Assembly: GCA_002368175.1 (NCBI GenBank)
Contig: AP018172.1
Coordinates: forward strand, 7,009,001 to 7,073,000
Direction: 5' to 3'
Source of the DNA: Calothrix sp. NIES-2098
GTDB lineage: Bacteria; Cyanobacteriota; Cyanobacteriia; Cyanobacteriales; Nostocaceae
Length of the DNA: 64,000 bases
This document shows, one piece after another, positions 9,193-18,181 of the stretch. A program made the translations under genes and the position numbers. Position 1 is the first letter of the stretch. Each line of letters starts with the position of its first letter. The notes below the pieces were generated by a model that had not been told where the DNA came from, did not search any database, and was given only the letters and a program-made list of their open reading frames with translations.

Positions 9193-10368
9193 ATGCTTGA
9201 CCTCACAAAACTAGCGCGGCAAATGCAAGGTTTAAGCCAGCATCTTACCTTAGAAGCTGCGGCGAGTCGCCAGCGTTTAGAATTAGCGCAACAGTATCTT
9301 CACAATGCTTACGCATCTCAAAAAGATTTAATCGACCGTCAGGAAAAATGGCGCGATCGCATTCTCTTTGCTAATGCTACACCTATTGAACCCCTAGAAA
9401 CTTGCATTGATATTCCGGTTCCCCCAAAAATTCATACTGTCATTGCAACGGATGGTTCGCAAATTGCGCCTAACCATCACGAAATTGCTTACTGCTATCT
9501 GCTAAATATTGGCAGAGTCGTCATACACTACGGACAAAACCTCCACCCATTACTAGATAGTTTGCCAGAGGTATTTTACCGCCCAGAAGATTTATATATG
9601 TCTCGGCAGTGGGGAATTAGAACCGAGGAATGGATGGGTTATCGCCGTACTGCTAGCGAAGCAACGGTGTTAGCAGAACTGGCTTGCGCTGTGAAAACAG
9701 AAGCGCCAACCCTAGCAATGGTAGATGGTTCCTTAATTTACTGGTTTCTGGAACAGTTGCCTATTGATGCGCGCGATCGCATCTTACCACCGATTTTGGA
9801 AGCTTGGCAGCTGATGCGCGATGCGCAAATTCCGCTAATGGGTTATCTTAGCGCCTCTCGTAACGTCGAAGGCATGAACTTTTTACGCTTATTAGCTTGT
9901 CCTCACCAAGTACCAGACTGTATAAGTTATTGCCCCAATCAATTAGAAAAAGTCCCCTGCAAAGTCTTTGAACCTTTGCGCGATACTTCGCTTTGGGCAA
10001 CTCAACTCAAACCAGGACAGCGCGGCCCCTTATGGCGCAGCAATGCCCGAATTTTAGATTTGTATGAAGGACAAACTATTTACTTTTGCTATATCCATGT
10101 AGGTACAGAAATTGCACGGGTAGAAGTTCCGCAATGGGTAGCGGAAAATACTTTTATGTTTGATCAAGCCCTAGGACTGATGCTGGCACAAGTGCAAAAA
10201 GGATATGGTTATCCAGTTGCGATCGCAGAAGCACACAATCAGGCTGTGGTACGTGGCGGTGATAAAGCACGCTTTTTTGCTCTCTTAGAAAAGCAAATGA
10301 TTAGAGCAGGTTTGAAAAATGTCGGAACTTCCTACAAAGAAGCTAGAAAAAGAGGAAGTATCGCATAA
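9193..10368 (+). CDS. NurA-domain nuclease-like protein
   Basis: The 391-residue product contains NurA-type landmarks: the first acidic strand VIATDGSQI (about residues 96-104), a second acidic strand AMVDGSLIYW (about 177-186), and the C-terminal YPVAIAEAHNQAVV block. NurA is a 5'-3' nuclease that in archaea works with HerA at DNA ends. Cyanobacteria carry stand-alone NurA-domain proteins whose partner is less clear. No HerA-like ATPase is adjacent. The ATG at 9193 has no obvious Shine-Dalgarno sequence. Confidence 0.85.
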   Translation: MLDLTKLARQMQGLSQHLTLEAAASRQRLELAQQYLHNAYASQKDLIDRQEKWRDRILFANATPIEPLETCIDIPVPPKIHTVIATDGSQIAPNHHEIAYCYLLNIGRVVIHYGQNLHPLLDSLPEVFYRPEDLYMSRQWGIRTEEWMGYRRTASEATVLAELACAVKTEAPTLAMVDGSLIYWFLEQLPIDARDRILPPILEAWQLMRDAQIPLMGYLSASRNVEGMNFLRLLACPHQVPDCISYCPNQLEKVPCKVFEPLRDTSLWATQLKPGQRGPLWRSNARILDLYEGQTIYFCYIHVGTEIARVEVPQWVAENTFMFDQALGLMLAQVQKGYGYPVAIAEAHNQAVVRGGDKARFFALLEKQMIRAGLKNVGTSYKEARKRGSIA

Positions 10369-10903
10369 TTACTGACAAAACAATATTGATTACGAGAAAT
10401 TTTCCGCATTTTCTACAGGGTTGCTGATTAAATTAAATAACAGCAGAAAAATTTAGCTAGTAATAACTTTTATCTGTTTGCGATTCATACATTTAGTCGT
10501 GCGAATGGGCAAATTTTGCTATTATTTGCTTTATTTAAAGTTACATTTATTGAGTAATTACTTTATGTTGTTCAAGCTTGGAACTCCTCAAAATCTAAGC
10601 CCAATCTATATTACTTCATACTTCTTATTTTAAATTCCCACGTTTTACGTTCGCTTTCAAGCTTTTTAGGGAAATCTATATGTAATAGAACATTGGTTGA
10701 ACAGCAAGCTAGTTCATTGGGTAGGACTTAAGCTAATTTCTTAGAATTCTAATATCAAAACTTATTGCAGGCGATATAAGCAATTGTTTACAGGTAATTC
10801 GCCAATTAGTAATAAGTACAGTTAGTGAAGATTGCATAAATTATTAAATCTTCACGCATAAATACTTGGGAATTTGACAATCTCAATGACAGAGAATTAA
10901 AAA
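10369..10903. other. Intergenic region upstream of the sensor kinase
   Basis: 535 bp, AT-rich, between two plus-strand genes. Probably contains the kinase promoter and leader. No confident terminator, repeat or RNA gene was found. Confidence 0.45.
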
Positions 10904-13639
10904 ATGATCGCACAATCAGAAGAACAATACTCTCGGTTTTTTTCACTTTCTTTAGATTTGCTATGTATTGCTGGATTTGATGGTTATTTTAAGCAGTTAA
11001 ATCCAGCTTGGATAAAAACTCTAGGATGGTCTTATCAAGAGTTATTAAGTCAGCCATTTATTAAATTTGTTCATCCAGAAGACCGAGAAAATACTATTTT
11101 AGAAGCCCAAAGAATAGCCAATTCTGTAGATGCAATTTGCTGGGAGAATCGCTATATCTGTGCAGATGGAACTTATAAATGGTTTTCATGGAATGCAACT
11201 TCTTTTACTGAAGATAATCTGATTTATGCAGTTGCTCGTGATATTACAATCGATAAAGAAAATGAAATAAAATTACAAAGTTCTATTCAAGAATTAGAAA
11301 CGCTCAAATTTGCATTAAATGCTCATTCACTAGTCGCAATTACCGATAAAAAAGGGCTAATAACTTATGCTAATGATAAATTTTGCGAAGTTTCTAAATA
11401 TTCTAAAGAGGAACTGTTAGGTCAAGATCACCGGATTATTAATTCTGGTTATCATCCTAAAGAAGTTTTTGAGCAACTTTGGAGAACTATTACTCAAGGA
11501 AAAATTTGGCGAGGAGAACTTAAAAATAAAGCTAAGGATGGCTCTTTTTATTGGGTAGACACTTTGATAGTACCAAAATTGTCACCTGAAGGTAAACCAG
11601 AACAATATGTAGCAATTCGTACAGATATTACCCAGCGCAAGCTGTCAGAGTTAGCTATTTTAGAGCGATCGCGCTTATCTCTTTTAAGTGCAGAAGTTAG
11701 TTTAGCTTTATCTCAAAGCAGTACACTTGCGGAAATTATTCAACAGTGTACGCACACTATATCTCAATATCTTGATGTTGCTTTTGTAGGTATCTGGACT
11801 TGCGATAAACAGAACACTAATCTTGAATTTCAAGCAGGTGTTAATTGTATAGATAGTAGCTGTAGTACCTTAAGCGCTATTCAGGATTTTCCTCATCACA
11901 TGGTTGTAGTTAATCGCGTTATTGATGTAATAACTAACAACCATCAAGCTATTGTCAACCAAGAAATTATAATTAATTATCAAGAAAAAATTCTTAACAG
12001 TAAATTTTCAATATTGAATTTTTCTGCTTATCCTTTGATAGTAGAACAAGAACTGATAGGGATAATAGCTTTATTTTGCAACCAAGTTTTGAACGAACCA
12101 ACTCATAATTTACTAAATTGGATTGCTAATAATATTGCTGTGGCTATTGACAGAATTTGGGTCAGAGAACAACTACTAAGCCGTAGGGAAGCCTTACTGC
12201 TCAGTTTAGCTAGCCAAATCCGTAGTTCTCTTGAACTTGATACTATTTTAGAAACTGCTGTCAATGAAATCCGTAGCTTATTGCAAATTGACCGTTGCTA
12301 CTTTCTTCGCTACCTACCATATTCTTCTCAACCAAGTTTAACTATTACCCATGAGGCGCGTCACTATAATTTACCCAGTATGTTAGGAGATATACGCCTG
12401 AAAAAATCTAAATTTTTAGCTCAAATATTGCTGAATCAAGAAATATTTTGTATCCACGATATTCATAGCGATATCGACAAAAATATGCAAGAATTCTTAG
12501 CTGAGTTTGGGATTACGTCTCAACTGCTGCTACCCGTTAAAAGTAATTCTGGAGAGTTAGGAGCAATTGTTTGTAGCCATTGTAGTGGCGAACGTATTTG
12601 GAGTAATAGTGAAATTGGATTGCTACAAGCTGTTACAGATCAACTGGCAATTGCTATCGACCACGCACAACTTTATACTCAAAGTCGAGCTGCTACCTTA
12701 GCAGCTCAAACTCATGCAGAAAAACTCACTGAAGCATTGCATAAATTACAGGAGACCCAAGCTCAACTAATTCAACAAGAAAAAATGTCTAGTTTAGGAC
12801 AGTTAGTGGCTGGGGTTGCGCATGAAATTAATAATCCAATTAATTTTATTCATGGTAATCTATCTCCTGCTGACGAATATGTTCAAGAGTTGCTAGACCT
12901 ACTAAGACTTTATCAAGAGCATTATCCGCATCCCGATCTAGAAATTCTGAATTTCTGTGAAGCTATAGACTTAGAATTTATTGTTGAAGACCTGACAAAA
13001 CTTCTTTCTTCCATGAAAATTGGCACTAATCGTATCCGTGAGATTGTTCTGAGTTTACGGAACTTCTCACGCTTAGATGAAGCAGATATGAAAGCAGTCG
13101 ATATTCATGAAGGTATTGACAGTACACTCCTAATTCTACAGAATCGATTCAAAGCGAAGCCAGAGTATACAGGAATTGAAATTATCAAAGAGTATGGTAA
13201 TTTACCGTTAGTAGAATGTTATCCAGGGCAGATAAATCAGGTGTTTATGAATATTATTAATAATGCCATTGATGCTCTTGATAATTATGATAATCAACCT
13301 TCCCAAAAAGATAATTTCAGAATTCCTAGCCAGATTAGGATTAGTACCGAACTTGCCAATCAGAATCGCGTAATAGTTAGAATTGCCGATAATGGCCCGG
13401 GCTTAACATCAGAAACAAAACAGAAGCTATTCGATCCATTTTTTACGACTAAGCCTGTAGGTAAAGGGACGGGATTGGGTTTATCGATTAGCTATCAAAT
13501 TGTTGTAGAGAAACATTGTGGAGTTCTCAGGTGTGAGTCAGAATTAGGAAAAGGTACAGAGTTTTGGATTGAAATTCCTTTGTACCAGGAGGAAAAACAG
13601 GTTTTATCTCCAAGCAAATCGTTTATGCAGATAGCTTGA
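10904..13639 (+). CDS. Multi-sensor histidine kinase (PAS-PAS-GAF-GAF-HisKA-HATPase)
   Basis: The 911-residue soluble kinase has two PAS/PAC units (about 8-125 and 130-245), two GAF domains (about 255-415 and 430-590), a short coiled coil, a HisKA domain with phospho-acceptor His640 in VAHEINNP, and a HATPase domain with N box NIINNAIDAL (about 780-790), DNGPGL (about 828) and GKGTGLGLS (about 853). No membrane segment is seen. The GAF domains lack an evident bilin-binding Cys-His context, so phytochrome-type light sensing is not supported. No response regulator is adjacent, so this is an orphan kinase. A terminator follows at 13700. Confidence 0.9.
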   Translation: MIAQSEEQYSRFFSLSLDLLCIAGFDGYFKQLNPAWIKTLGWSYQELLSQPFIKFVHPEDRENTILEAQRIANSVDAICWENRYICADGTYKWFSWNATSFTEDNLIYAVARDITIDKENEIKLQSSIQELETLKFALNAHSLVAITDKKGLITYANDKFCEVSKYSKEELLGQDHRIINSGYHPKEVFEQLWRTITQGKIWRGELKNKAKDGSFYWVDTLIVPKLSPEGKPEQYVAIRTDITQRKLSELAILERSRLSLLSAEVSLALSQSSTLAEIIQQCTHTISQYLDVAFVGIWTCDKQNTNLEFQAGVNCIDSSCSTLSAIQDFPHHMVVVNRVIDVITNNHQAIVNQEIIINYQEKILNSKFSILNFSAYPLIVEQELIGIIALFCNQVLNEPTHNLLNWIANNIAVAIDRIWVREQLLSRREALLLSLASQIRSSLELDTILETAVNEIRSLLQIDRCYFLRYLPYSSQPSLTITHEARHYNLPSMLGDIRLKKSKFLAQILLNQEIFCIHDIHSDIDKNMQEFLAEFGITSQLLLPVKSNSGELGAIVCSHCSGERIWSNSEIGLLQAVTDQLAIAIDHAQLYTQSRAATLAAQTHAEKLTEALHKLQETQAQLIQQEKMSSLGQLVAGVAHEINNPINFIHGNLSPADEYVQELLDLLRLYQEHYPHPDLEILNFCEAIDLEFIVEDLTKLLSSMKIGTNRIREIVLSLRNFSRLDEADMKAVDIHEGIDSTLLILQNRFKAKPEYTGIEIIKEYGNLPLVECYPGQINQVFMNIINNAIDALDNYDNQPSQKDNFRIPSQIRISTELANQNRVIVRIADNGPGLTSETKQKLFDPFFTTKPVGKGTGLGLSISYQIVVEKHCGVLRCESELGKGTEFWIEIPLYQEEKQVLSPSKSFMQIA

Positions 13640-13699
13640 ATATTAAACCAAGAGGTGATTAACTTTGATGGGCTGATGGCAAAAATTTGAATAATTGAC

Positions 13700-13740
13700 A
13701 AATCAGTAAGGCGGGGTTTTATCGCCCTACTGATTTTTTA
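13700..13740 (+). terminator. Intrinsic terminator after the sensor kinase
   Basis: Arms AAATCAGTAAGGCG (13700-13713) and CGCCCTACTGATTT (13723-13736) pair over 14 positions with one mismatch around a 9-base loop, then a T-run. It lies between convergent genes and may also slow transcription from dacB. Confidence 0.8.
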
Positions 13741-13766
13741 ACTCACTATGTTTGTGTATTGATCGT

Positions 13767-15236
13767 TTAACAACGCTGCAATTGTGTTAATAACACTACA
13801 ATCTCATCAATTGCTTGCCGTAAATTACTTGCAGACTGTTCGCTTTGATTCACCATAATACTAAAAACCAAAGGTTCATAGTTAGTTCCGTTTACATATC
13901 CAGTGAGGGAAACTGCACCAGTTAATGTACCTGTTTTTGCTTGCACAATACCCTCAGCTGAAGTGTTGCGAAAACGATTTTTCAAAGAACCGCTTTTACC
14001 CGCGATTGGTAAAGATGCGCGATAAATAGCTGCGGCTGGTGTTTTTGCCATTAAGCGCAAAGTTTGTACTAACCCTTCTGGAGATACTAAATTACGACGT
14101 GATAACCCAGAACCATCTACTAAAAAGTAAGTTGTGGGATCGACTCCTAATTTAGTTAAACTCGTCTTCAAAACTTCTAAACCAATATCAGCAGTATTTT
14201 TATTTTGTACTTTCGGTTGTTTAATCGCTAATGCTCTCAGCAATGCTTCAGCATATAAATTATTACTATTAGTATTAGTTTCTGCTAATAATTCAGATAA
14301 AGGAGGCGAATCTATAGCAGCTATTTCTTGTTGATTAGTCCCACCATGTACTACCAATGTTTGCCCTAAAGTGATTTTCTGATTGACTAAAACAGTACGG
14401 AAGTGACGCAAAAAGTAATAACTAGGGTCAACTACAGGTAATGTTGCTAAATAAGGTTCAGATTTCTCTGCTAATTGCCCTTGAATTTGCAAAACTGTTC
14501 CTGTTAAATCACGAGTAATATTAATGTAGCTTGGTTGATTTTTGCTAACTGTTGTTGTTTGATTAATTATCCGCCACCTTCTGGACTCATTGGCATCATT
14601 CCAGGAAATTTGTAACTGTTTACCTATAGTTTGTGGTAGTAGCTGGAAATCAAAAACATTTTGATTCAAAATAAAACTGCTAACGGGTGCGCCATAATCT
14701 GACTGCACATCTTCCCATTCCCAAGTAGAGTTGACGATATCGCCTTGAATGTAACTATCATCAGCAATCAATTGTTTAATTTGAGTAATGCCTTTTTGTT
14801 GCAATTGTTGTGCTAATGCTTGTAATTGACGATCGCTTAAGCTGGGATCTCCTCTACCAACAACACGCAACACTCCATTGGGGTTTTGATAAATGGAAGT
14901 GCGAATGCGAAAATTTTCTCCTAATTGCTGCAATGCAGCAGCTGTGGTTAACAGTTTTGTATTAGAAGCTGGAGTAAAATATTTATTAGCATCTCGACTG
15001 TAAAGAGTTGAGCCAGATGATAGGGGTTGTACTAATATTCCCCAGCGCACTCGACTAAATGAAGGACGATTAATAATAGTATCTATAGATGTTCCCAGTT
15101 GGGCTGGACAAATGGCTTTTGTGGTAGTGGTTGGTGCTACTGGTGTTGATACTTGTGCTTTAGCTGTTTGCTGGGTAAGACTAATGTGGCTACCAAGAAA
15201 TAATAATAACAAACTGAAAGTAATTTTTTGAGTCAT
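13767..15236 (-). CDS. dacB: D-alanyl-D-alanine carboxypeptidase/endopeptidase (PBP4, peptidase S13)
   Basis: The 489-residue protein begins with a signal peptide (residues 1-28, ending …AKAQ). It carries all three penicillin-binding motifs: SNTK with catalytic Ser91, an S-N-N motif in NTNSNNLYAE, and K-T-G in VQAKTGTLTG. This class C low-molecular-weight PBP cleaves D-Ala-D-Ala stem peptides or cross-links in periplasmic peptidoglycan. Length and motif spacing are normal. It appears to be a single-gene unit on the minus strand. Confidence 0.93.
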   Translation of the reverse strand: MTQKITFSLLLLFLGSHISLTQQTAKAQVSTPVAPTTTTKAICPAQLGTSIDTIINRPSFSRVRWGILVQPLSSGSTLYSRDANKYFTPASNTKLLTTAAALQQLGENFRIRTSIYQNPNGVLRVVGRGDPSLSDRQLQALAQQLQQKGITQIKQLIADDSYIQGDIVNSTWEWEDVQSDYGAPVSSFILNQNVFDFQLLPQTIGKQLQISWNDANESRRWRIINQTTTVSKNQPSYINITRDLTGTVLQIQGQLAEKSEPYLATLPVVDPSYYFLRHFRTVLVNQKITLGQTLVVHGGTNQQEIAAIDSPPLSELLAETNTNSNNLYAEALLRALAIKQPKVQNKNTADIGLEVLKTSLTKLGVDPTTYFLVDGSGLSRRNLVSPEGLVQTLRLMAKTPAAAIYRASLPIAGKSGSLKNRFRNTSAEGIVQAKTGTLTGAVSLTGYVNGTNYEPLVFSIMVNQSEQSASNLRQAIDEIVVLLTQLQRC

Positions 15237-15546
15237 CAGATAGTGCTAAAAACTATTTGATGATAATAACTCGTGACAGGGCTTTTTGAGTTGTTAATAG
15301 CCTAAACTAGCGAGCTATCACAAAAATTTTCAAAGTTCGTAGTAAGTACTAAAATGGTTTAGCATTCCAGCCTCAAGTACTGATACCAATTTAAATAGTG
15401 ATTGCGATGTATCAATATATTCTAGAGGGCATGGCAATGCCATACCCCTACCATCTGTCGCGTTCTTTTTTAAAATTAGTATGACTACGAATTTACCAGA
15501 TATACAAACTGCTGTATTTCCTTTTCAGAATTAATGCGATTGCGCA
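15237..15546. other. Intergenic region with palindromic repeat
   Basis: Spacer upstream of dacB and downstream of the TIGR02588 gene. Apart from the repeat element listed at 15384-15482, nothing is recognised. Confidence 0.45.
15384..15482. repeat. Possible MITE with internal palindrome
   Basis: Imperfect inverted ends (TACCAATTTAAATA at 15384; the right end read in reverse is TACTAATTTTAAAA, ending at 15482) enclose about 100 bp. Inside, 15426-15449 is a near-perfect palindrome (GGGCATGGCA/ATGCCATACCC). The end sequence shares ATACCAATT with the right inverted repeat of the IS630 element at 47037-48170, so mobilisation by an IS630-type transposase is possible but unproven. Confidence 0.35.
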
Positions 15547-15948
15547 CTAGGGCACTTTATAACTAGCAACACGAATCGTCAACTGACCTTGCTGGGGATT
15601 CTGGCTAAATACAAATGCGCCTTCTTCCTTTTCACCACGCGATAAAAAGTCAATTTGTTGTTCTCCTGTTTGCGCAACTTTACCGTCAATCTCCAATTCA
15701 GCCATTATTTGAACTGATTCAGCTGTTTCCCCACCAGTATTAACAACTTCAAAAGGAACATAAAATTGTCCGTTAATTTCGTGAATAGTTTGTTTGTTGG
15801 TGACAGATACGATAGGAGGTTGATTTTTGTCGGTTAGCCAAGTGTATCCGACTAAGCCAACGATCGCTGCAAGGATGAAAGAAGCTGCGCTGAATGTCAC
15901 CCACTCAGCAAGCGATCGCTCTTGATTTTGGTTTTCTGTATGATTCAT
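15547..15948 (-). CDS. TIGR02588 family membrane-anchored protein
   Basis: The 133-residue protein has one N-terminal transmembrane helix (about residues 18-37) and then a periplasmic beta-sandwich-like domain (PPIVSVTNKQTIHEINGQFY…, with FEVVNTGGETAESV). This matches the TIGR02588 family, known to sit beside TIGR02587 genes. Its ATG overlaps the stop codon of the upstream gene by four bases, so the two are translationally coupled. The function of the pair is unknown. Confidence 0.85.
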   Translation of the reverse strand: MNHTENQNQERSLAEWVTFSAASFILAAIVGLVGYTWLTDKNQPPIVSVTNKQTIHEINGQFYVPFEVVNTGGETAESVQIMAELEIDGKVAQTGEQQIDFLSRGEKEEGAFVFSQNPQQGQLTIRVASYKVP

Positions 15949-16811
15949 ATCGCTAACCTACCAGCCGCACCGCCAATGGTTGCAGGTAATCCCAGCATCA
16001 AGGTATGATCCAACCACATAGTCCAAGGGTCGCTCAAAGTCAACTTTTGGAAGAACCACAGCATCATCGCAGCTGCTAGCAGTGACACTAAATAGGACAT
16101 AATGGTTTCGCTTGATGGTCGTTGAAAAATCCCTTTTTGCTGTCTGCGCTTTTGCTGATCTGAAAAGCCTGCTTGAAATACTATCCCATAGGAAATTATT
16201 AAGGATGTGCCAATAATTCCTAATTGCCAAGCAGGTGATACCGTGGCTGCTAGCATCGGGATTTCATCTGTAGGGGCAATATTAAATGCTATTACAGTCG
16301 CACCAATAACAGTTGCACCTAAATCGGCAAAGGTGGCGTCTAACTCAGTGCGTCGGTTCTTATTTGCTTGTTGATTGTTGCTGTCAGCATCTCCGAGAAA
16401 TTGATTGGCTAATGCTACACCGAGTGTGAAGGGTACACTTTCAAAGATGATTTTGCCTAAGGCTTCTTTGAGAGCAGTGTCAAGTGTTAGTTCTTGTAAT
16501 AAGAACAGCACAAAGCTAGAGCAAGCTAGCCCAATTGCGATCGCCTCTACAGTATCTATTGCAGCTTCATAAGGTCGCTTTTTACGTCTGCGTTTGCGAA
16601 AGCCTTCTGTTTTATTGAGTAAAAATACGCCCACAAACATTAAGGCGATCGCTAACATTATGAGTTGTGGTTTTGCCAGCGACCCAATCCACCATACCTC
16701 CATTGTGTATAACAACGGAATCCCAAACAAAAATCCTCCACACGCACCTCGAATGATGTCATTAATTTCACTTTCCCATTGATTTTTTTGGCGTTTTGCG
16801 ATCGCTCCCAT
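15945..16811 (-). CDS. TIGR02587 family integral membrane protein
   Basis: The 288-residue protein has about seven hydrophobic segments and a basic loop after the second (KTEGFRKRRRKKRPYEAA). It belongs to the TIGR02587 family, found in cyanobacteria and some proteobacteria and usually paired with TIGR02588, as here with a 4-base ATGA overlap. Transport or signalling has been assumed, but no activity is established. Start: ATG at 16811. Confidence 0.85.
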   Translation of the reverse strand: MGAIAKRQKNQWESEINDIIRGACGGFLFGIPLLYTMEVWWIGSLAKPQLIMLAIALMFVGVFLLNKTEGFRKRRRKKRPYEAAIDTVEAIAIGLACSSFVLFLLQELTLDTALKEALGKIIFESVPFTLGVALANQFLGDADSNNQQANKNRRTELDATFADLGATVIGATVIAFNIAPTDEIPMLAATVSPAWQLGIIGTSLIISYGIVFQAGFSDQQKRRQQKGIFQRPSSETIMSYLVSLLAAAMMLWFFQKLTLSDPWTMWLDHTLMLGLPATIGGAAGRLAI

Positions 16812-17052
16812 ATTTCCTTACACTTAACATTGACTATTACTGTGATGTTAAAATAACTAGTTAATTTCTAATTTTTTGGCTCTACAGAATTTCCATATTA
16901 TCTATTATTTCAAACTCAATTTAACATCTATCTTAAGGAGATAAATATAAAGCCAATAAGCTATCTAATGATAGATAACAAATATTCAATAATCGAGTAG
17001 ATTGTTTTTTACAATAAAAACTCTAACTAATTAAAAGTGAGATGGAAAGATT

Positions 17053-17235
17053 ATGAGTATTGAAAAAAGAGTAGAAGCCACTGCAAAAAATATTGAAGGT
17101 AAAGTTCAACAAGTTCTAGGTGAAATAACTGGCAATCCAGCAGATAAAGCCGAAGGTAAAGCCAAACAAGTTGAAGCCCAAGTTATCCACACTACCGAAA
17201 ACATTAAAGATGAACTCAAAAAAGCTTTAGATTAA
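17053..17235 (+). CDS. CsbD family stress protein
   Basis: The 60-residue, highly charged helical protein shows the CsbD pattern (ATAKNIEGKVQQVLGEITGN … KAEGKAKQVEAQ). CsbD-like proteins are small, abundant general-stress proteins of unknown mechanism. GAGATGGAAAG supplies a ribosome-binding site just before the ATG. It is monocistronic, with a structured repeat and a hairpin terminator downstream. Confidence 0.9.
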   Translation: MSIEKRVEATAKNIEGKVQQVLGEITGNPADKAEGKAKQVEAQVIHTTENIKDELKKALD

Positions 17236-17279
17236 GTAAGTCGGTGCAAATAATCATCACATTTTTGTAGTCGCGCTAC

Positions 17280-17395
17280 TCTGCGAGAACGCCTCCGGCG
17301 AACGTCGAACGGGTTCAGCAGTTGCTTCAAGTCGGGAAACCCGCCCAACGCACTGCTTCACCGCTTTGCGTCTATAGCGCTAAAGCGCGACTACG
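17280..17395. repeat. Dispersed structured repeat, copy 2 (pseudoknot type)
   Basis: CGGGTT (17310-17315) pairs with AACCCG (17338-17343). AGCAGT[T]GC (17317-17325) pairs with GCACTGCT (17350-17357) with the same bulged T as in copies 1 and 3. The arms interleave as a-b-a'-b'. The surrounding bases (GTCGCGC … GCGCGAC, about 17270-17393) form a further outer inverted pair. The block is far more GC-rich than its surroundings. Confidence 0.6.
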
Positions 17396-17496
17396 AACCA
17401 AATACAGAGATTTTACTTTTTTTGCATAGTTTGGTTTTTTCTCACCTACTTACCTAGTTCTGTAAATAAAATATTTGAGTAATATTTATCAAATTC

Positions 17497-17532
17497 ATAA
17501 CTCCACCTCTGCTAAGAAGTGGAGTTATTTTT
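17497..17532 (+). terminator. Hairpin terminator between csbD-like and glsB-like genes
   Basis: A perfect 10-bp stem (ATAACTCCAC at 17497-17506, GTGGAGTTAT at 17519-17528) with a 12-base loop is followed by TTTTATTT. It lies between convergent genes and may act on both strands. Confidence 0.8.
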
Positions 17533-17586
17533 ATTTATTAATAACAGGTTAGATTAAAAGCTAACCATGATTTTAATTTTATTCAA

Positions 17587-17859
17587 TTAATAGTTGCTAC
17601 GCCCAGTCAGTAAGCCCCATAAGAAAATAGCAATGATAGCACCAATTACAGCAATAATTAAGCTAGGAATACTGAGTGTTCCAGCAGCAAATGTTGCTCC
17701 ACTTCTACCTAAAAGAGAAACTAAACTGCCTCCGATTAAAGCACCAATTATACCTAAAACCATTGTGGCAATAATTCCGCCACCCTGACGACCAGGGTAA
17801 ATAGCTTTAGCTATAGCTCCAGCAATAATGCCTAAAACTATCCACGCAAGAAGATTCAT
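17587..17859 (-). CDS. GlsB/YeaQ/YmgE family stress-response membrane protein
   Basis: The 90-residue protein has three transmembrane helices separated by glycine-rich turns (LGIIAGAIAKAIYPGRQGGG, then GIIGALIGG). This is the transglycosylase-associated / GlsB family of small inner-membrane stress proteins. No enzymatic activity is established for the family. It is a single-gene unit convergent with the CsbD-like gene. Confidence 0.9.
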   Translation of the reverse strand: MNLLAWIVLGIIAGAIAKAIYPGRQGGGIIATMVLGIIGALIGGSLVSLLGRSGATFAAGTLSIPSLIIAVIGAIIAIFLWGLLTGRSNY

Positions 17860-18181
17860 AATATTCTGTTAAAAACTTAACAATTATTGTATTTATTATC
17901 GGCAAGATTGCCTTCTATCGTTGGAGATAAGTATAAAATGTTAAGAAAAATTATTATTGATTTCGTTAGAAAAACAAAGATTTAGAAGCGGGCGATGTCT
18001 AATCAAAAGTCAGTACATCTTTACACAATTTACGCCAAACAACTACTAGAAATAATTGAATTGTTGAAAGATTAGATAGATGTAATAAAGGCTACTATAC
18101 TATCTGTCAATCTAGTCTCTGCTTTGAAGTTTAATCAATAAAATGTTTTAATGTGTAACTTCTTAGCCAGTAACCATTTCT
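17860..18181. other. Divergent intergenic region
   Basis: 322 AT-rich bases between the glsB-like and dioxygenase-like genes. Must carry both promoters. No repeat or RNA gene was recognised. Confidence 0.4.

Noticed and set aside
10904..13639. Phytochrome-type photoreceptor
   Set aside because: GAF domains are present but no bilin-attachment Cys context or PHY domain is visible.
17594..17788. Plus-strand frame opposite the GlsB-like gene
   Set aside because: Proline/lysine-rich shadow of a glycine-rich membrane protein on the other strand.
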